Shown: positions 30,532 through 42,471, counted from the first letter of the stretch. The stretch: 64,000 nt of DNA from Laguncularia racemosa (GCA_037954665.1 JBBMOL010000252.1:620001-684000), one strand, 5' to 3'. Numbers and translations are program-made. The notes: generated from the sequence alone by a model not told the origin.

Positions 30532-30572
30532 ATTTTCTTGAGGACAAGCAAAGATTTAAGTGTGGGGAAGTT
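30532..30572 (+). promoter_or_regulatory. Ath-A polypurine tract with preceding hairpin
   Basis: CTTG-AGGA-CAAG core (30537-30548) with partial pairing beyond it, then TTTAAGTGTGGGGAAGTT before the LTR start at 30573. Confidence 0.8.
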
Positions 30573-32019
30573 TGATAAGTTGCAAAATACCCTTATCTAA
30601 AGTAATGAAATTGTGCTTTATTGTTGAATTTTTAGATGATTTGTTGAAGAAAAGGATGCTTAATGGAATGAATGTTAATTTCAGGATCCTCTAGAGTATT
30701 TTGGAGCTAAGGGAAGGAGTTTTGAAGAGTCGGAGCAAGTTTGGAAGGAATTGGATACATTAAATGTGAAGAGAAAGAATTCTGGAAAGTACACAAGCGA
30801 GATACACGCCCTTGCACTTTGCTGTTTTACTTGTGTATACTGAAGCGGATTTCTGGAAAGTACACGAGCAAAGTACACGGCCATGTACTTTACTTGTGTA
30901 TCTAAGTTTTGCTTCTGTTAGATGATGTTTCAAATACATGACCAATGTACACTGCCATGTACTTGCTCATGTATATTCACATAAGGACACTTGGAAGCAA
31001 GCATGAGATACACGAACGAGATACACTACTTATGTATCCACTCGTGTATATATCCAAACGGGGTACATGTATAAATAGACCGTTAGTTTGCCCTAGAAAC
31101 GGAGGTTATTAATTTTTCATTTTCTCTCACTCTCATAACAGCAAGGGAAAGAAGTTTTTGTCGATTTCAAGGGAGATTGAAGACCCACGAAGAAGAAGAT
31201 TCTATCTTTAAGGGTTGTGACCATGAATTTTATCTATTCTTCTAGTAATTGCATTTCTTTTGTCCAATTTATGGAGGAGTAGACCCTAGATCTAGATTTT
31301 ATTTGAAACTTCTCTATCATGTGATGAAGATTTGGTCATTAATGTGAAGTTGTTGACTTTCTTATGATTAGTTGCATGCTCTTCAATTGTTTCTTAGATT
31401 CATAGATCCGGAATATGAATTTATGCATGATATCATATTAGTTAATTGAGAAATTGCTCATATGATTAGATCTAATGCAATTAATGAGATTTGATTGTTC
31501 TTCTAGAGATAGGAAACAAGAGTCTTCTGTTTACATCGATTCTTTTGATGCGAATTCATCTGCTTTATGCAATTCTAGGTTGCTATTAACTAAGGAGAGA
31601 TCCTATTTGATAAACCTAGGATTAGATAGGTTAATATACTTGAGAAAGTAGTTAACTTGATTAGAGAATTCAACAGTATAAGAAGTCGATTACGACAATC
31701 TTCAGAAATCTAATGAATTACATGATAGAGAAGGAGTAGAATAAGATCTAGGTTGCTTTTATTAATTGATAAATCTTCAGAACCATTGTTGTTAGTGAGT
31801 TATTAGTTTTAAGATTAGAGTAATTAATTTTCAACCAACATTATTAAGCGGCGGTTAGATAATAGGAACAGAGTTAGTACTAGTAGTTGGTGTATCTCTG
31901 AGGGACGACCTTGTGCTTACTCGCTATATTATGCTACGATAGGTGCACTTGCCTATTGCTTTGTAGTAGGATTAAGAACAAGAATTCAATTTATTAAAAC
32001 TACGATTGGCAACGATCAA
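30573..32019 (+). repeat. Ath-A 3' LTR
   Basis: Starts TGATAAGTTGCAAAATACCC after the polypurine tract; a TATA box TATAAATAG lies at 31070-31078. The tacacgagcaaagtacacgg words at 30785-31060 resemble the array in its own 3' region. The right edge is set at CGATCA (32019) because integrase text of Ath-B begins at once, and 1447 bp is close to the Ath-2 LTR. The partner LTR is outside the window, so the edge and target duplication (agacg?) cannot be confirmed. Confidence 0.75.
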
Positions 32020-32168
32020 GACGGTAGAACATCATTGCAAGGATTGGTCTAAAAAGTTGGACGATGCTTTATGGGCCTACAGGATAGCCTTCAAAACTCC
32101 TTTAGGTACCACCCCTAATATGCTTGATATTTAGGAAAGCTTATGATTTGCTAGTGGAGTTGGAACAT
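32020..32168 (+). pseudogene. Ath-B integrase fragment 1
   Basis: Encodes KTVEHHCKDWSKKLDDALWA then YRIAFKTPLGTTPN, the integrase core after the catalytic Glu in Athila elements. It is frameshifted near 32135, then reads DLLVELE. Cut at 32168 by Gm-1, resuming EHRAFWAMC at 36366. Since Ath-A ends exactly where this begins, Ath-A most likely inserted here and the rest of Ath-B lies left of the window. Confidence 0.8.
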
Positions 32169-33092
32169 TGATAGGAATCAAAATCTTACAAGACCTATCA
32201 CTAGGGCAAGAGTCAAAGGATTACAAAATTTGACGATGAGGGTCCTCTTTGAACAAACCGACCCTAGAAGTCTTTATATATTAACTTCTTTTCTATTACT
32301 TATTTATTGTACATTCTAATAGGCATACTTTTCAGGCTTTACAGTGCGATGGACAAACTCACTAAAACTCAACTTGTGGGTTATTCATGGACTAACATAA
32401 ACTGAACCAATAAATTACTTGCTTGACTTGAAGAACCGGCTCTTTAAAGACCATCTTTGTACTTGTCATTTGTACTTATCATTTTATTTTTGAACTAGTC
32501 ACTTTATAATAATTTTTGGGACATTTTTTATTTGTTTGTATTTTGTTGAATTAGAATCGGCCACTTAGCGGTATAGGCGTAATTTTTTTACATTTTAACC
32601 CTAATTGGTGCAAGTATAAATACTTGCTAAGTAGGGTTTGTAAAGGACTTTTGAACATCTCATTTTTGAAAATTTTGGCCGTAGAAAGCTTGCCTCTTTT
32701 ACATCTCAAACTCTTATCAATTTCATCTTTAAAATTGTGGCGAATTGACTTGAGAAGTATTGTGAGTAACATCAATGTCTTCTTAATTTGTTCCAATTAC
32801 TTTTAGTGCGTCATATCTATTTGTAATTGGTTGTGTTCTTTTGTTCTTGTTCATGTATTTAGGGATCTAAATTTTTAGATTCGAATTCAATTCCAATTTG
32901 ATTGGAATTTGATTCAGCTTTATGTGATCCTTAACATATATTACAATTGCAAGTGATCTTCATTATAATTTATCCTTGTAATCATTTGAATTTACGTAAT
33001 TAGGGTTCATTTGATTGTGGATTTTATGCCATCTTGTTGTGGAATTGGAAGTAGATTTTGGTGTTTTTACAATCTCATTGAAAGGCTCATCA
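32169..33092 (+). repeat. Gm-1 5' LTR
   Basis: Starts TGATAGGAATCAAAATC and ends GGCTCATCA. The start reads as the polyprotein tail RPITRARVKGLQNL, as in Gm-2. TATA-like aagtataaatacttgc at about 32611-32626. Confidence 0.9.
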
Positions 33093-33097
33093 TCATT

Positions 33098-33109
33098 TGG
33101 TATTAGAGC
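33098..33109 (+). promoter_or_regulatory. Gm-1 primer binding site, initiator tRNA-Met
   Basis: TGGTATTAGAGC, one mismatch to the tRNA-Met complement, five bases after the LTR end. Confidence 0.82.
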
Positions 33110-34401
33110 AATTTGTTTCATGCAAATTAGGGTTCACAAGTTACTTGGCAACACGCCATTTTGTGAATTGTTAATTGGTTTTGTGTTCATGTGCTTTGGA
33201 ATTTAAGGCACATCATCTTTTTGGTATCAAAGCGTTGGTTGTAAGAAGGGAGTTTTGTAATTGTGAATTCGAAAATTAGGGTTCTTGAGTTTAGCAACTT
33301 GATCCGAATTGTAGGAGTGAAGTTGAGTTGATTAATTGTGGTTTTTGTTGCACTCTATTTGTTGTTGTTGAAGTGGGCGTGAAGCACTTGTAATATTCTT
33401 GTATTCTTGAGCTTGCCGTGAGTGAGTAAGGAGGATGATCATTGTGATCATTTGAGGAAAGTGAAATTTGAAGCTTAGAAGAGTGTGATTTTTGAATTTT
33501 TATAGAGGATTTCGGAATTTGATAAGTGTGTTTGCAATTTTCAGATTGCATTGTGTAGGGAAAAAGGAAATCATTCGAATTCAAACACTTTCCGTTAACT
33601 TGAAGTAGTTATTGAGTAGCATTAAGGAGTGTTGTTTGAATTTGAATTGTCTTACCTTTTGTAGAGAAGGTTGCATTAAGTAGTGTATTTAAATTGTTGC
33701 TTGTTGCCTTGTTTGTGAATTGTGGTGTAAGGGAGTTGCAATGTAAAGTGTTGTGGCAAGGAAATGTTACATTTTGAAGTGTTGTTGTTGTTGTTTGAAG
33801 GGTTACACCATGTGTGTGTATAGTGTGAGTAGAGGTGTAAATTGTTATGCATGTGTGTAGTGGTGATTGAAGTGGTTGCACCGTGAATGTGTGTAGTGTG
33901 TGTAGCGGTGTGGATTCGAAGAGTTATGTGTGGTGTAGGGTGCTACACATTAAGACTAAGTGTGAGTGTGAAACCATGACTAACAAACGAAAATTGAGTA
34001 GTGAAGTTTGAAATTCAAAAACAAGCATTTAAGTGTGAAAGTTAATGAGACTCATTACTTAAACACTTGCTTAGTTGAATTCAATATCTGAACTACTTGG
34101 AAGTGTTTATTTATGCTTCATTTATTTTACTATACTTGAAGTGTCAAGAAGTATATATTGTAACATTAGATGCTTAATTGCACCGTAGATGTATAGGAAG
34201 GAGGTATTGGTATATTGTTATTGTATAAGTGAACCGTGGAGTATTTTTTTTTCTTTATAGTGGTTGTTGTGTAGCTTTAGAGTGAAGTCTTTGTAGAGAT
34301 GTATATTGCACCGTAAGTGTAAGTGTAGTGTAAGGTTGAGGTATGTTGGTTGTGACGTGGTGTAAAGTGTATTGTTGGCTTATTGAAGTTAGTAAGCAAA
34401 C
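33110..34401 (+). other. Gm-1 leader
   Basis: About 1.3 kb, TG-rich (gtgtgtag, gttgttgttg), without a credible reading frame. Frames on the minus strand at 33291-33881 are low-complexity readings. It probably includes what remains after gag was lost. Confidence 0.7.
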
Positions 34402-34977
34402 ATGTCAAATAATTTGTATCCTTTTACTAATTTACTATGTCGAGTATTGACTTCTTCTCCAACCATTGATGATGGATAAAGAAAAAATTTGTTTCATACT
34501 TCTTGTGGGGTACAAGGTAACTTATGTGTCATTATCATTGATGGTGGTAGTTGTACTAATGCTGTAGCTACCTCATTAGTATCAAAATTGCAACTTGTAA
34601 CTACCGCACATCTAAAACCCTACACATTACACTAGTTGAATGAGAAGGGGAGTCTTCATGTGACCCAAAAAGCTAGGGTACCTTTTAGTATAGGGGATAA
34701 ATACTGTGACGAGATTGAATGTGATATTCTATCCATGTGTGTATCCCATATATTGCTTGGTAGGCCGTAGTTGAATGACAGGATGGTCTTACATGATGGG
34801 TATAGAAATACTTATATAATCCAACAGGATGGTAAATGTATAGTATTGAACCCTATGTCGCCATTAGAGGTCAAAGAGATGCAAAGACAAATAAGTCAAC
34901 CATTAGAGATTCCTGAGAATGATAGTCACATGAGGAAACCTTCAAAGGACCAAACTGTTCAAAAACAGATGCGCTAA
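34402..34977 (+). pseudogene. Gm-1 protease fragment
   Basis: ATG 34402 (MSNNLYPFTNLL) starts a frame that leads, after 25 codons and a TAA near 34477, straight into NLFHTSCGVQGNLC and the protease active site IIDGGSCTNAV near 34533. Then come SIGDKYCDEIECDILS, ILLGRP near 34756, NDRMVLHDGYRNTY and PMSPLEVKEMQRQI. Stops: TAA near 34477, TAG near 34633 and 34768. Gag is missing between the start and the protease; Gm-2 shows the same arrangement (MSSDLYLST...NLFHTSC), so the deletion is shared. Confidence 0.85.
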
Positions 34978-35215
34978 CCTTCAAAGGTTCCTAAGGTTCA
35001 TAGTCACATGAGCTAACCTTTAAAGGACTAAACTATTCAAAAACAGATGTGCCAACCTTTATAGGTTCTTGAGGTTCATAGCCAAATGAGCCAACCTTTA
35101 GAGGACCAAACTATTCAAAAGCATATGTGTCTACCATCAAAGGTTCCTGAGGTTCATAGTCAGTTGAGTAAACCATTAGAAGGCCAAGAGGTTCAAAGAC
35201 ATATAGGTGAAACAG
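34915..35215 (+). repeat. 39-bp (13-codon) tandem repeat in Gm-1
   Basis: About eight imperfect 39-bp units, each ending in an ATG-containing word; the spacing from atgcgc (34967) to atgagc is exactly 39. In the protease frame the units alternate between a type with PSKVPKVHSHM and a type with PLKDQTIQKQM. Stops break the later units. Confidence 0.85.
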
Positions 35216-35424
35216 GAAAGGAGAAAGCAATATCGGTGGAACAGTTTGAGATGAGGAAGTCTTAGTAGATGAGGGACCGTTATATGTGATGCAGATGAGA
35301 TATATCTTAGTGATGGAGGTGTAAAAGAAACCACCCCTTATAGTATTTCAGATACTGGGATACTGCAGTGATAATTCTTCAGATAACTTGCTACCAAGTC
35401 TCTACTGCATTTGACTTATTAGAT

Positions 35425-35456
35425 TTGAGGACAAATCTTCTTAAGGCTCGAGGAGA
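35425..35456 (+). promoter_or_regulatory. Gm-1 polypurine tract
   Basis: GAGGACAAATCTTC then TTAAGGCTCGAGGAGA abutting the LTR at 35457. The same text precedes the Gm-2 3' LTR on the minus strand. Confidence 0.8.
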
Positions 35457-36365
35457 TGATTATAAGACCTATCACTAGGGCAAGAGCCAAAGGATTACAA
35501 AATTTGGCAATGAGGGTCCTTTTTGAACAAACCGACCTCGGAAATCTTTATATACTAACTTCTTTTCTATTACTTATTTATTGTACATTCCAATAGGTAT
35601 ACTTGTCAAGTTTTACAGGGCGATGGACAAACTCACTAAAACTTAACTTGTGGGTTATTCATGGACCGACATAAATCAAAGATGAACTGAGCCAACAAAT
35701 TACTCGCTTGACTTGAAGAATCAGTTCTTTAAAGACCATCTTTGTACTTATCATTTTATTTTTGCACCGGTCACTTTGTAATCATTTTTAGGACATTTTT
35801 TATTTGTTTATATTTTGTTGAATTAGAACCGGCCACTTAGTGGTATAGGCGTAATTTTTTAAACATTTTAATCCTAATTGCAACAAGTATAAATACTTGC
35901 TAAGTAGGGTTTGTAATGGACTTTTGAACATCTCATTTTTGAAAATTTCAGCCGTGGAAAGCTTGCCTCTTTCACGTCTAAAAGTCTTATCAATTTCATC
36001 CTTGGAATTATGGCGAGTTAACTTGAGAAGTATTGTGAGTAACATCAATTTCTTCTTAAGTTACTTCTAACTACTTTTAGTGCATCATATCTATTTGTAA
36101 TTGATTGCATTCTTTTGTTTTTGTTCACGTGTTTAGGGATCCAAATTTTCAGATTTAAATTCAATTCCAATTTGATTGGAATTCGATTCATCTTTGTGTA
36201 ATCTTTAACATATATTACAATTGCAAGTGATCTTCATTATAATTTGTCCTTGTAATCATTTGAATTCACGCAATTAGGATTCATTTGATTGTGGATTTCA
36301 CATTATCTTGTTATAGAATTAGTTGTAGATTTGGTGTTCTTATAGTCTCATTGAAAGGCACATCA
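35457..36365 (+). repeat. Gm-1 3' LTR
   Basis: 909 bp, TGATTATAAGACC ... GGCACATCA, diverged from 32169-33092. The first bases lack part of the taggaatcaaaat segment. Confidence 0.9.
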
Positions 36366-36709
36366 AACATAGAGCCTTTTGGGCCATGTGCACTCTCAAC
36401 ATGGATTTGGAAGCTGCTGGTAGGAAGAGGAAATTCCAACTAAATGAACTTGATGAGTGGCATGCAATGGCTTATGATAAAATGAAAATTTATAAAGAAA
36501 AGGTGAAGAGATATCATGACATGCAGATTCATCATCTGAAACAATTCCGTAACGGAGACCATGTTCTCTTATTCAATTTACGATTGAAACTCTTCCCAAG
36601 TAAATTGAGATCGAAGTGGTCCAGGCCATTTAAGATTCACCAAGTCTTTCCTCATGGAGCAGTTGAATTGGAACACCCCAACAAACATACATTTAAGGTG
36701 AATGGGTAG
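36366..36709 (+). pseudogene. Ath-B integrase fragment 2 (C-terminus)
   Basis: Reads EHRAFWAMCTLNMDLEAAGR, then QLNELDEWHAMAYDKMKIYK, FRNGDHVLLFNLRLKLFPSK, LRSKWSRPFKIHQVFPHGAV and a final FKVNG before TAG 36707-36709. This is the end of an Athila integrase and has no internal stop. Confidence 0.88.
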
Positions 36710-37143
36710 TGATTGAAGTTGTACTTTGGGATAGGAGAGGAAAAAGAGGGCCAAGAGGAGTTCAAACTTCACCATCTCATGAATTAATTAGAAAAGACTT
36801 CATTGTGTCGAGCGAAAGACGTTAAACAATAGCGCTTGATGGGAAGTAACCCATAAATTGTTTTTTTTTTCCTGTTTTGAGACCTAATGGACTGGTTCTT
36901 TTTGCTTTTATTTTCTTTTCTTTATGCTTTTAACCTTTTCCCTTTTTTTTTTCACAGGATTTTTTTTATGTTGATGAGACATAACTATATACGAGTTCTA
37001 CTAGTTGCTGTTTATCATTTCCCTTTGTGCTGCTATCCCTAGAATATGAATGATTCATAAGCTATTTCTTCAGACACGATCAATATGTGCAAAACTCAGG
37101 GAAGTTTCATTTTTCCTTTTCCCTTTTGTATGCTTGATTTGGG

Positions 37144-37180
37144 AAGACATTGGGGACAATGTCTTGAATAAGTGTGGGGA
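37144..37180 (+). other. NGGA-loop hairpin and purine motif, Ath-B copy
   Basis: 9-bp stem with arms AAGACATTG and CAATGTCTT, loop GGGA (37144-37165), then AAGTGTGGGGA at 37170-37180. Confidence 0.75.
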
Positions 37181-38402
37181 AAGGGCATATATAGAATAAA
37201 GAAAATTGAGAAATTGAGATCCTTGAAATTGTACTCATATAAGTCAATGATTCTGTGTTCCTTATTCACTGAATGTTAGACTTGGTATACTTAGTTGGAA
37301 TTTTAGGATGAAATCTAAGTAGGGTAATCTTACTTGTGATTTAATTATTGACTATAGAGTTGTAAAATAGATAGAAGTCATTAGTTTAAAGTTAAATGGT
37401 GTATTTTTAAGCTTATTGGTTAATATATTTACCTTTTTCAAAAACTTCAAGCGCTCTTCTAACTTTTCGTGAAAGGTGCATATGAAATCTATCACTTAGT
37501 GATTTCTCTTAAGTAATCTCTTTGAAAATTAATTAATTAATGTGTTAATTGATGCAATAATGAGAAAAGATTAGTCAATATGGGCAAGCTTTGGTCCCTC
37601 AGAAGAGCGAAGTCTGACTCCGTTGCTGACTAATCACTCAATTAAAGAAGTGATAAGCCACTACTCCAATGACTTAGGTTTCCCAAGTTAAGAGTATCTT
37701 TATGAATCCCTAAAGTTAGGATAATGGATGTTCGATGGGGTCCCTTTAAAACCTAGTCACCTAAGTTCGTCTAGCCTAGGATCGACCGACCAATGATATT
37801 ATAATAACAAGATGGGATACAAAAACGGCAAAGTTCAGTGGATCTTGTAACTTGAATAATTAAGTTCATAAGGACACCTTCAATTGAGGGAATAATGTCT
37901 GTTAACTTGGGTGACGAGCTCGGGATTATTGGTTGAACATTCATTACATATGTTGTAAGATCTTAAATAACTGAAATATATATATATATATAAGTGGAAA
38001 ACTAAAAAAAATTTAGAGAGATTTAATAAAAAGAGTAAAAAAATCTAGGGGAAAGATGGATGCCATATACTTTCACTTAAGGTTACTGTGCTTAGAAGGG
38101 GTAGTTAAACAGTTTATATATTCTCTAGTAAGTGGTAAGATATGACCAAGCCACTTTTGCTTTATTTGACTTTCTTCGTAACTTGGGAAGCGTTTCTTAA
38201 ATGGTAAGGGTAATAGTTTAACTTACTTGGATTAATCTATAAACTCCAATTTTGTATGCAGGTACACGTACAATCATGTTAGGTTTAAGGGGTAGGCACT
38301 AATGAATCACTATGATTAAATTAAATAGAGGATACTACTTGTGATTTAAAGTCTAACCATGAGTACAATTGATGAGGGGAAATGTATTTTGTCCTTATTT
38401 TA

Positions 38403-38442
38403 TTTACTTGAGGATAAGCAAATGGTTAAGTGTGGGGAGATT
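38403..38442 (+). promoter_or_regulatory. Ath-B polypurine tract with weaker hairpin
   Basis: ACTTG-AGGA-TAAGC (38406-38419, one G-T pair), then GGTTAAGTGTGGGGAGATT up to the LTR at 38443. Confidence 0.75.
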
Positions 38443-39726
38443 TGATAAGTGTCAGAAGACCCTTAATTCTAGTGCTTATTAGTTATAATTTTATATGGAT
38501 TTCATGTGATTTGTGAAGAAAATAGTACTTATATGATTAAATTTTAATTTCAGGCATCAATGGAGATAAAAGAAAGATCTAAGGATGATATGAGCAAAGA
38601 CGAGGTGAAATTTGGCGAAAAACGAAGAAAAGTGATTTTCAGCTCAATACAACCTTCAACACAGCCCATGCAGATGCCTGTGTTGGATAAAAAAAAATGA
38701 CCAGCAACTATGCCAAAATATGCCTCAGGTCAACACAACCCGTACTGATGATTAGTGACAAGAATTCTTTTCAGCCTTGCCCCGAGCACGACTGTGCTGA
38801 ATTGGGCAGTGAAAATAGCGTGTTTTGAAGTTAGCACGGCCATGCTGACGCCCGTGCTGAACTCTGTTTTTGCAAAACTATAAATAGACGCCTTGTTTTA
38901 TTTTTTTAGGGACTTTTTTTCCTCCTGGCTTCGTTCTGAAAACCCTAGGGCAGCATTCCGAATTAAAGAACATGTTAAGAACTAACATCTTTTTATACCA
39001 TTGATTTTAACTTTTAAAACCATGTGTTGCTAGTTTATTTCATACATGAACCTTACGAAACCCTAATTATCATATGACATTAGATTGATTGTGCAATTCA
39101 TGAATGGTTAATTTTCTTTAAATTTATTCATATTTTTTATCGTGTTTTGTCATTTAATGTTTGTCCAGTGTTAAATTTACATTGATTTCTTCTAAGTTGA
39201 TTAGAAAATCTCTTATTAGAATAGATCAAATATGGATAAAGAGACTTGTATGCAATCTAGGGATAGAGAGCATGAGTTTTTCGTATTAGGTTGAATTGAT
39301 ATATTTCGACTTAATTGAGGGTCCTAGGGTGTTAATGTAATTCTAATAACTTTAATGAAAGAGGAATCTTTGTTAATGTAATTAGAGTTAGGAATTAATG
39401 ATTCTGTGAGGAACATTGATTTGGTATTAGATACTCTATGGTTTATAGATAATTGTCATTTGTTAATTGAAATTTTGAGGATGAAGTCATATGATAATTA
39501 GAGGAGTAGTAAGGGTAGGGTATGTCTTTGATTATTGAATTTACTAAATTTTAATTCTGTGTTTAGTTTAAGTGTTACATTTCTTTGTTAAGTGATTTAA
39601 TTTAATCAAATTCACTCAAAATTGTGTGGTTGGATAGTGAGTTTATAGTCAGTATTAGTACTCGCAGATCCTTGAGGGATCGATATCTGTGCTCGAACTC
39701 TATACTACTAAACTCAATAGGTACGT
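38443..39726 (+). repeat. Ath-B 3' LTR, truncated by Gm-3
   Basis: Starts TGATAAGTGTCAGAAGACCC; a TATA box TATAAATAG lies at 38879-38887. Palindromic gcacggccatgctgacgcccgtgc words are at about 38750-38870. Near the right end, tccttgagggatcgatatc and aggtacgt match the usual 3' part of Athila LTRs. It stops at 39726 where Gm-3 begins; the remainder is not in view. Confidence 0.8.
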
Positions 39727-40432
39727 TGATAGGAATCAAAACCCGATAAGACCTATCATTATGATAAGAGTCAAAGAATTTGAATCTTGGCGATGAGAGT
39801 TCATTTTGAGCAAATCGACCCCAGCATTATTTGTTTACTAACCTCTTTTCTCTTATTCATGTATTATATATTCCAATAGGTACACTTATTAGGCTTTACA
39901 GGGCGATGGACAAACTTACTAAAACTCAGCTTGTAGGTTATCCATGGGCCGACCTAAACCGGTGATGAGTTGGGCCGACGAATCCTATGGAAGAGCTAGC
40001 ATCTTAAAGACTAATTTTTATATATTTGTTATTTACTTGGACTATATATGTTGTAATCATTTTGGGACACTTTTATTTAGTTGTAATTGAGTTTTAGAAC
40101 TGGCCACCCTAAAAGTGGCATAGTTGTAATTTTTTATACTTTCTAACCCTAAAGGGAGCAAGTATAAATACTTGCTTAAAGTAGGGTTTTAAGAGGCTAT
40201 TTTTCAGATTTAGACATACACTTTATGTGAGAGAATTAGGGTTCTTCCTTAGTTCAATTTCTCTTATTAATTTTAATCCCAAGAATTGGAATTGTGGCGA
40301 GTGCAACAAGAGGAAATTGTGAGTTATATCAACTTCTTATTGTTGTGTTTCTTTTCATTTCTAGTGAGTCATATCTTGGGTTGGATTGAAGTCTTCTTGG
40401 TCAGATTTGATTGCATTTGTAATCAAACTATT

Positions 40433-42471
40433 CGTTTAGTCTAATTTTTTATTTTTCATTCCTAATCCAATCTATACTAGACCCTATGCTCATCTAATGT
40501 AGACCCTCGACTTGAGTTAGGAATTTCATTTTATTTGGAGTCGCCATCCAACTGTTGTTGGGGAAGATTGAATTAGGACTAATTGAGCGAATTAATCCTA
40601 ATTTAGACCACTAGTCGTCGTGATTTCCTTTTTCATTTTTGTGAAAAGAGGAAAGTGTAAACCGGAGTTTCTGGATTCGGAGGCTAACCTATTAAAATCC
40701 TAAGGTTACCACCCTATTCTCCTAAATCTAAGCCTTATCCAAATTGCCTTTTATTTATTTTTGTTGTCTTTTCATTGTTTTTTTGAATAACTTATTCTAA
40801 GAAAATGATTTTTATTCTTTCTAAGGTTGCCTCAAATGGGTGCCTACGTACCTGCTATTTAGGATCAAACAGGCCGTAGTTCGCTTTTTTCTGAAAAACT
40901 TTAATGTGTTGGTGATTTTTAATTATAAAATTTCTTTTGGTTTACGTTTTTATCATTTTAGTATTTTTTTTTTAAATCTAAGCTTAAACTCGATCATTTG
41001 ATTTTTTGAAATAATAATTTTAAGGAAAAAACCAATTTTGGATTTATTTTAAAAAATGATTTTTCTAAGTGATAAAAATTTCATTTCTATATTTTTCAAC
41101 CCATTTCAAATATTATAAATTTTTATTGATTTTTATTAATTTTTATTATTTTTATTAATTTTTATTGATTTTGATATTTCTCATTAATTCTTACAATTTT
41201 TATTGAAAAATTTTCTCCTATCTTACTTATCTATGCTAAACTAAAATCTAAATTTTTATTATTTTTTCTAATATTTATTTTTATCATTTTCTTTATATAT
41301 TTTATTATTATAATTTATTTTTACTCATCTTAAATTAAACCCTAAAAAAAAACTAATCTAAATTCTAACATTTCTTTTCTACATTTTTTTTTCTAAATTA
41401 TAAATAACAAGTAAATAAATAAAGAAATTTGAATAAAATAAATAAAATAACTAAATAAACAAATAGGAAATAAATAAAAAAATGGAAAATCTAACTTACC
41501 TTGATCCGGGTCGGTCGAGTCGGGTCGGGTTGATCGGTCACAGCGGCTGGGAGTGCTCGTTGATGGCGTTCTAACGGCCTTTCGAAGCGATTGAGGTGTC
41601 ATTTCCTAGGTTTTCGAGGGTAGGGAGCTCAACCGTGGCGGTGGATTTCTCTAAAAACGCCTCCGGGTGGCAGCTCGATGCTTGATCAGTGGTCGTGGCT
41701 TGGAAACTCCGACGAAGCTTTGATTTTCTCTCTTTTCCTCACTTCTGATTCGTGATCCTGCTTCTTCCCTTCATCCTCTATTTATAGACGTAAGGAATCG
41801 AGCTAGATAAGCTCGGATTTCCTCCGATTGAAGAAAATCGGATTTGCGGTTAAAACCTTCCTCCGATTTGTACAAATCCCTCAATTTGTTGCGATTTGAT
41901 TCTAATTGGATGATGTTTATCCTATTTCTATTGAAGATCTGCTGGATTTGTGCAAAAAATCGAATCAAAATGGCAAAAATTCGATTTTTCCTCGCCAGCG
42001 ACGATTTCGGACGAAGGTTAAAGAAGATCACACGCCCAGCGTGTGCGTCCGTTCCAGCCAATCAGCTGCTGACATGTGTCCCAAGCAATGAAAAAAAATT
42101 GCGAAACGCGGATTCTGCCTCCCCCGCGTATTGAACCTGCGACCTGACTCCTCTCCCTACTCCTTAAGCCATGGTTCGGACCAACTGGGCTAGCTTACTT
42201 ACTCGATTTTTTTATTTTCGCAATTTGCATATATGCAATGCGATTTTTTATTACTTTGTATTTTTTGAAATTTCAAAAATTTGTAAAAATTATTTAATCC
42301 CTCTTATTACTATTTCTGTAATTATTTTCCAAAATTGATGTATTTTTCCTATTTATTTTATTTTTTGAATATTTTTCCTATTTTTGCTAAGTTAGAAAAA
42401 AATGTAAAAAAAATGGAAAAAGTTGAAAATTGATTATTATTGATTATTAGGGCAAAAATGAGGTGTTTACA
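40433..42471 (-). mobile_element. sLTR-G: solo LTR of an unassigned LTR retrotransposon
   Basis: A 2039-bp insertion in the Gm-3 LTR flanked by ctatt (40428-40432, 42472-42476). Gm-4 gives the empty-site comparison (aatcaaattattattac). Read on the minus strand it starts TGTAAACACCTCATTTTTGC and ends ACTAAACG, one transition from the canonical CA. TATA box on the minus strand at 41792-41778 (ctataaatagagg). AT-rich with gattttattaattttt runs at 41115-41190. It has no primer site, polypurine tract or coding text. I do not recognise the family. Frames at 41393-42134 are not supported. Confidence 0.72.
42125..42205 (-). other. tRNA-like A-box and B-box text inside sLTR-G
   Basis: On the minus strand TAGCCCAGTTGG fits the Pol III A-box, and 55 bases on AGGTCGCAGGTTCAATACGC resembles the B-box. 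It does not fold into a tRNA that I can see. It could be chance, a tRNA relic, or a tRNA-derived repeat caught in the LTR. Confidence 0.35.

Larger units (their letters stand above)
27755..30572 (+). other. Ath-A non-coding 3' region
   Basis: About 2.8 kb without a credible gene. In order: a tgtcgag...acgttaaacaacagcgctt motif with a weak post-stop hairpin (TTGG/CCAA, 27830-27844), a tandem array (28200-28480), a TATA-like TATAAAAGG (28490-28498), the NGGA hairpin (29312-29331) with AAGTGTGGGGA (29338-29348), a partial conserved block (29736-29890, including GATGGGGTTCCTTTAAAACC), an A-run (30053-30068), and the polypurine tract module at the end. Confidence 0.75.
32169..36365 (+). mobile_element. 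Gm-1: gag-less, pol-less LTR element inserted in Ath-B
   Basis: TG...CA element with target duplication aacat (32164-32168, 36366-36370). 5' LTR 32169-33092, primer site 33098-33109, a 1.3-kb leader, a protease fragment 34402-34977, a 39-bp repeat array, polypurine tract ending gctcgaggaga, 3' LTR 35457-36365. Gag, RT, RNase H and integrase are absent. The family is shared with Gm-2, Gm-3 and Gm-4. LTRs are visibly diverged (length 924 and 909), so it is older than Ath-1 and Ath-2. Confidence 0.92.
36710..38442 (+). other. Ath-B non-coding 3' region
   Basis: Contains gtgtcgagcgaaagacgttaa with the post-stop hairpin (ATGGG/CCCAT, 36839-36854), the NGGA hairpin with AAGTGTGGGGA (37144-37180), the conserved block (37589-37800, with GATGGGGTCCCTTTAAAACC), a (TA)n run (37977-37992), and the polypurine tract module. 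No credible gene. Confidence 0.78.

Noticed and set aside
33291..33881. Minus-strand frames rich in Thr, Gln and Asn in the Gm-1 leader
   Set aside because: Low-complexity readings of TG-rich leader sequence; not conserved as a frame in Gm-2.
41771..42134. Overlapping frames of about 96 codons on both strands in sLTR-G
   Set aside because: No motif, both strands open over the same stretch, and the sequence is LTR-like; chance frames.
42125..42205. A tRNA gene on the minus strand
   Set aside because: A- and B-box words are present but I cannot form the acceptor and anticodon stems; kept only as tRNA-like text.
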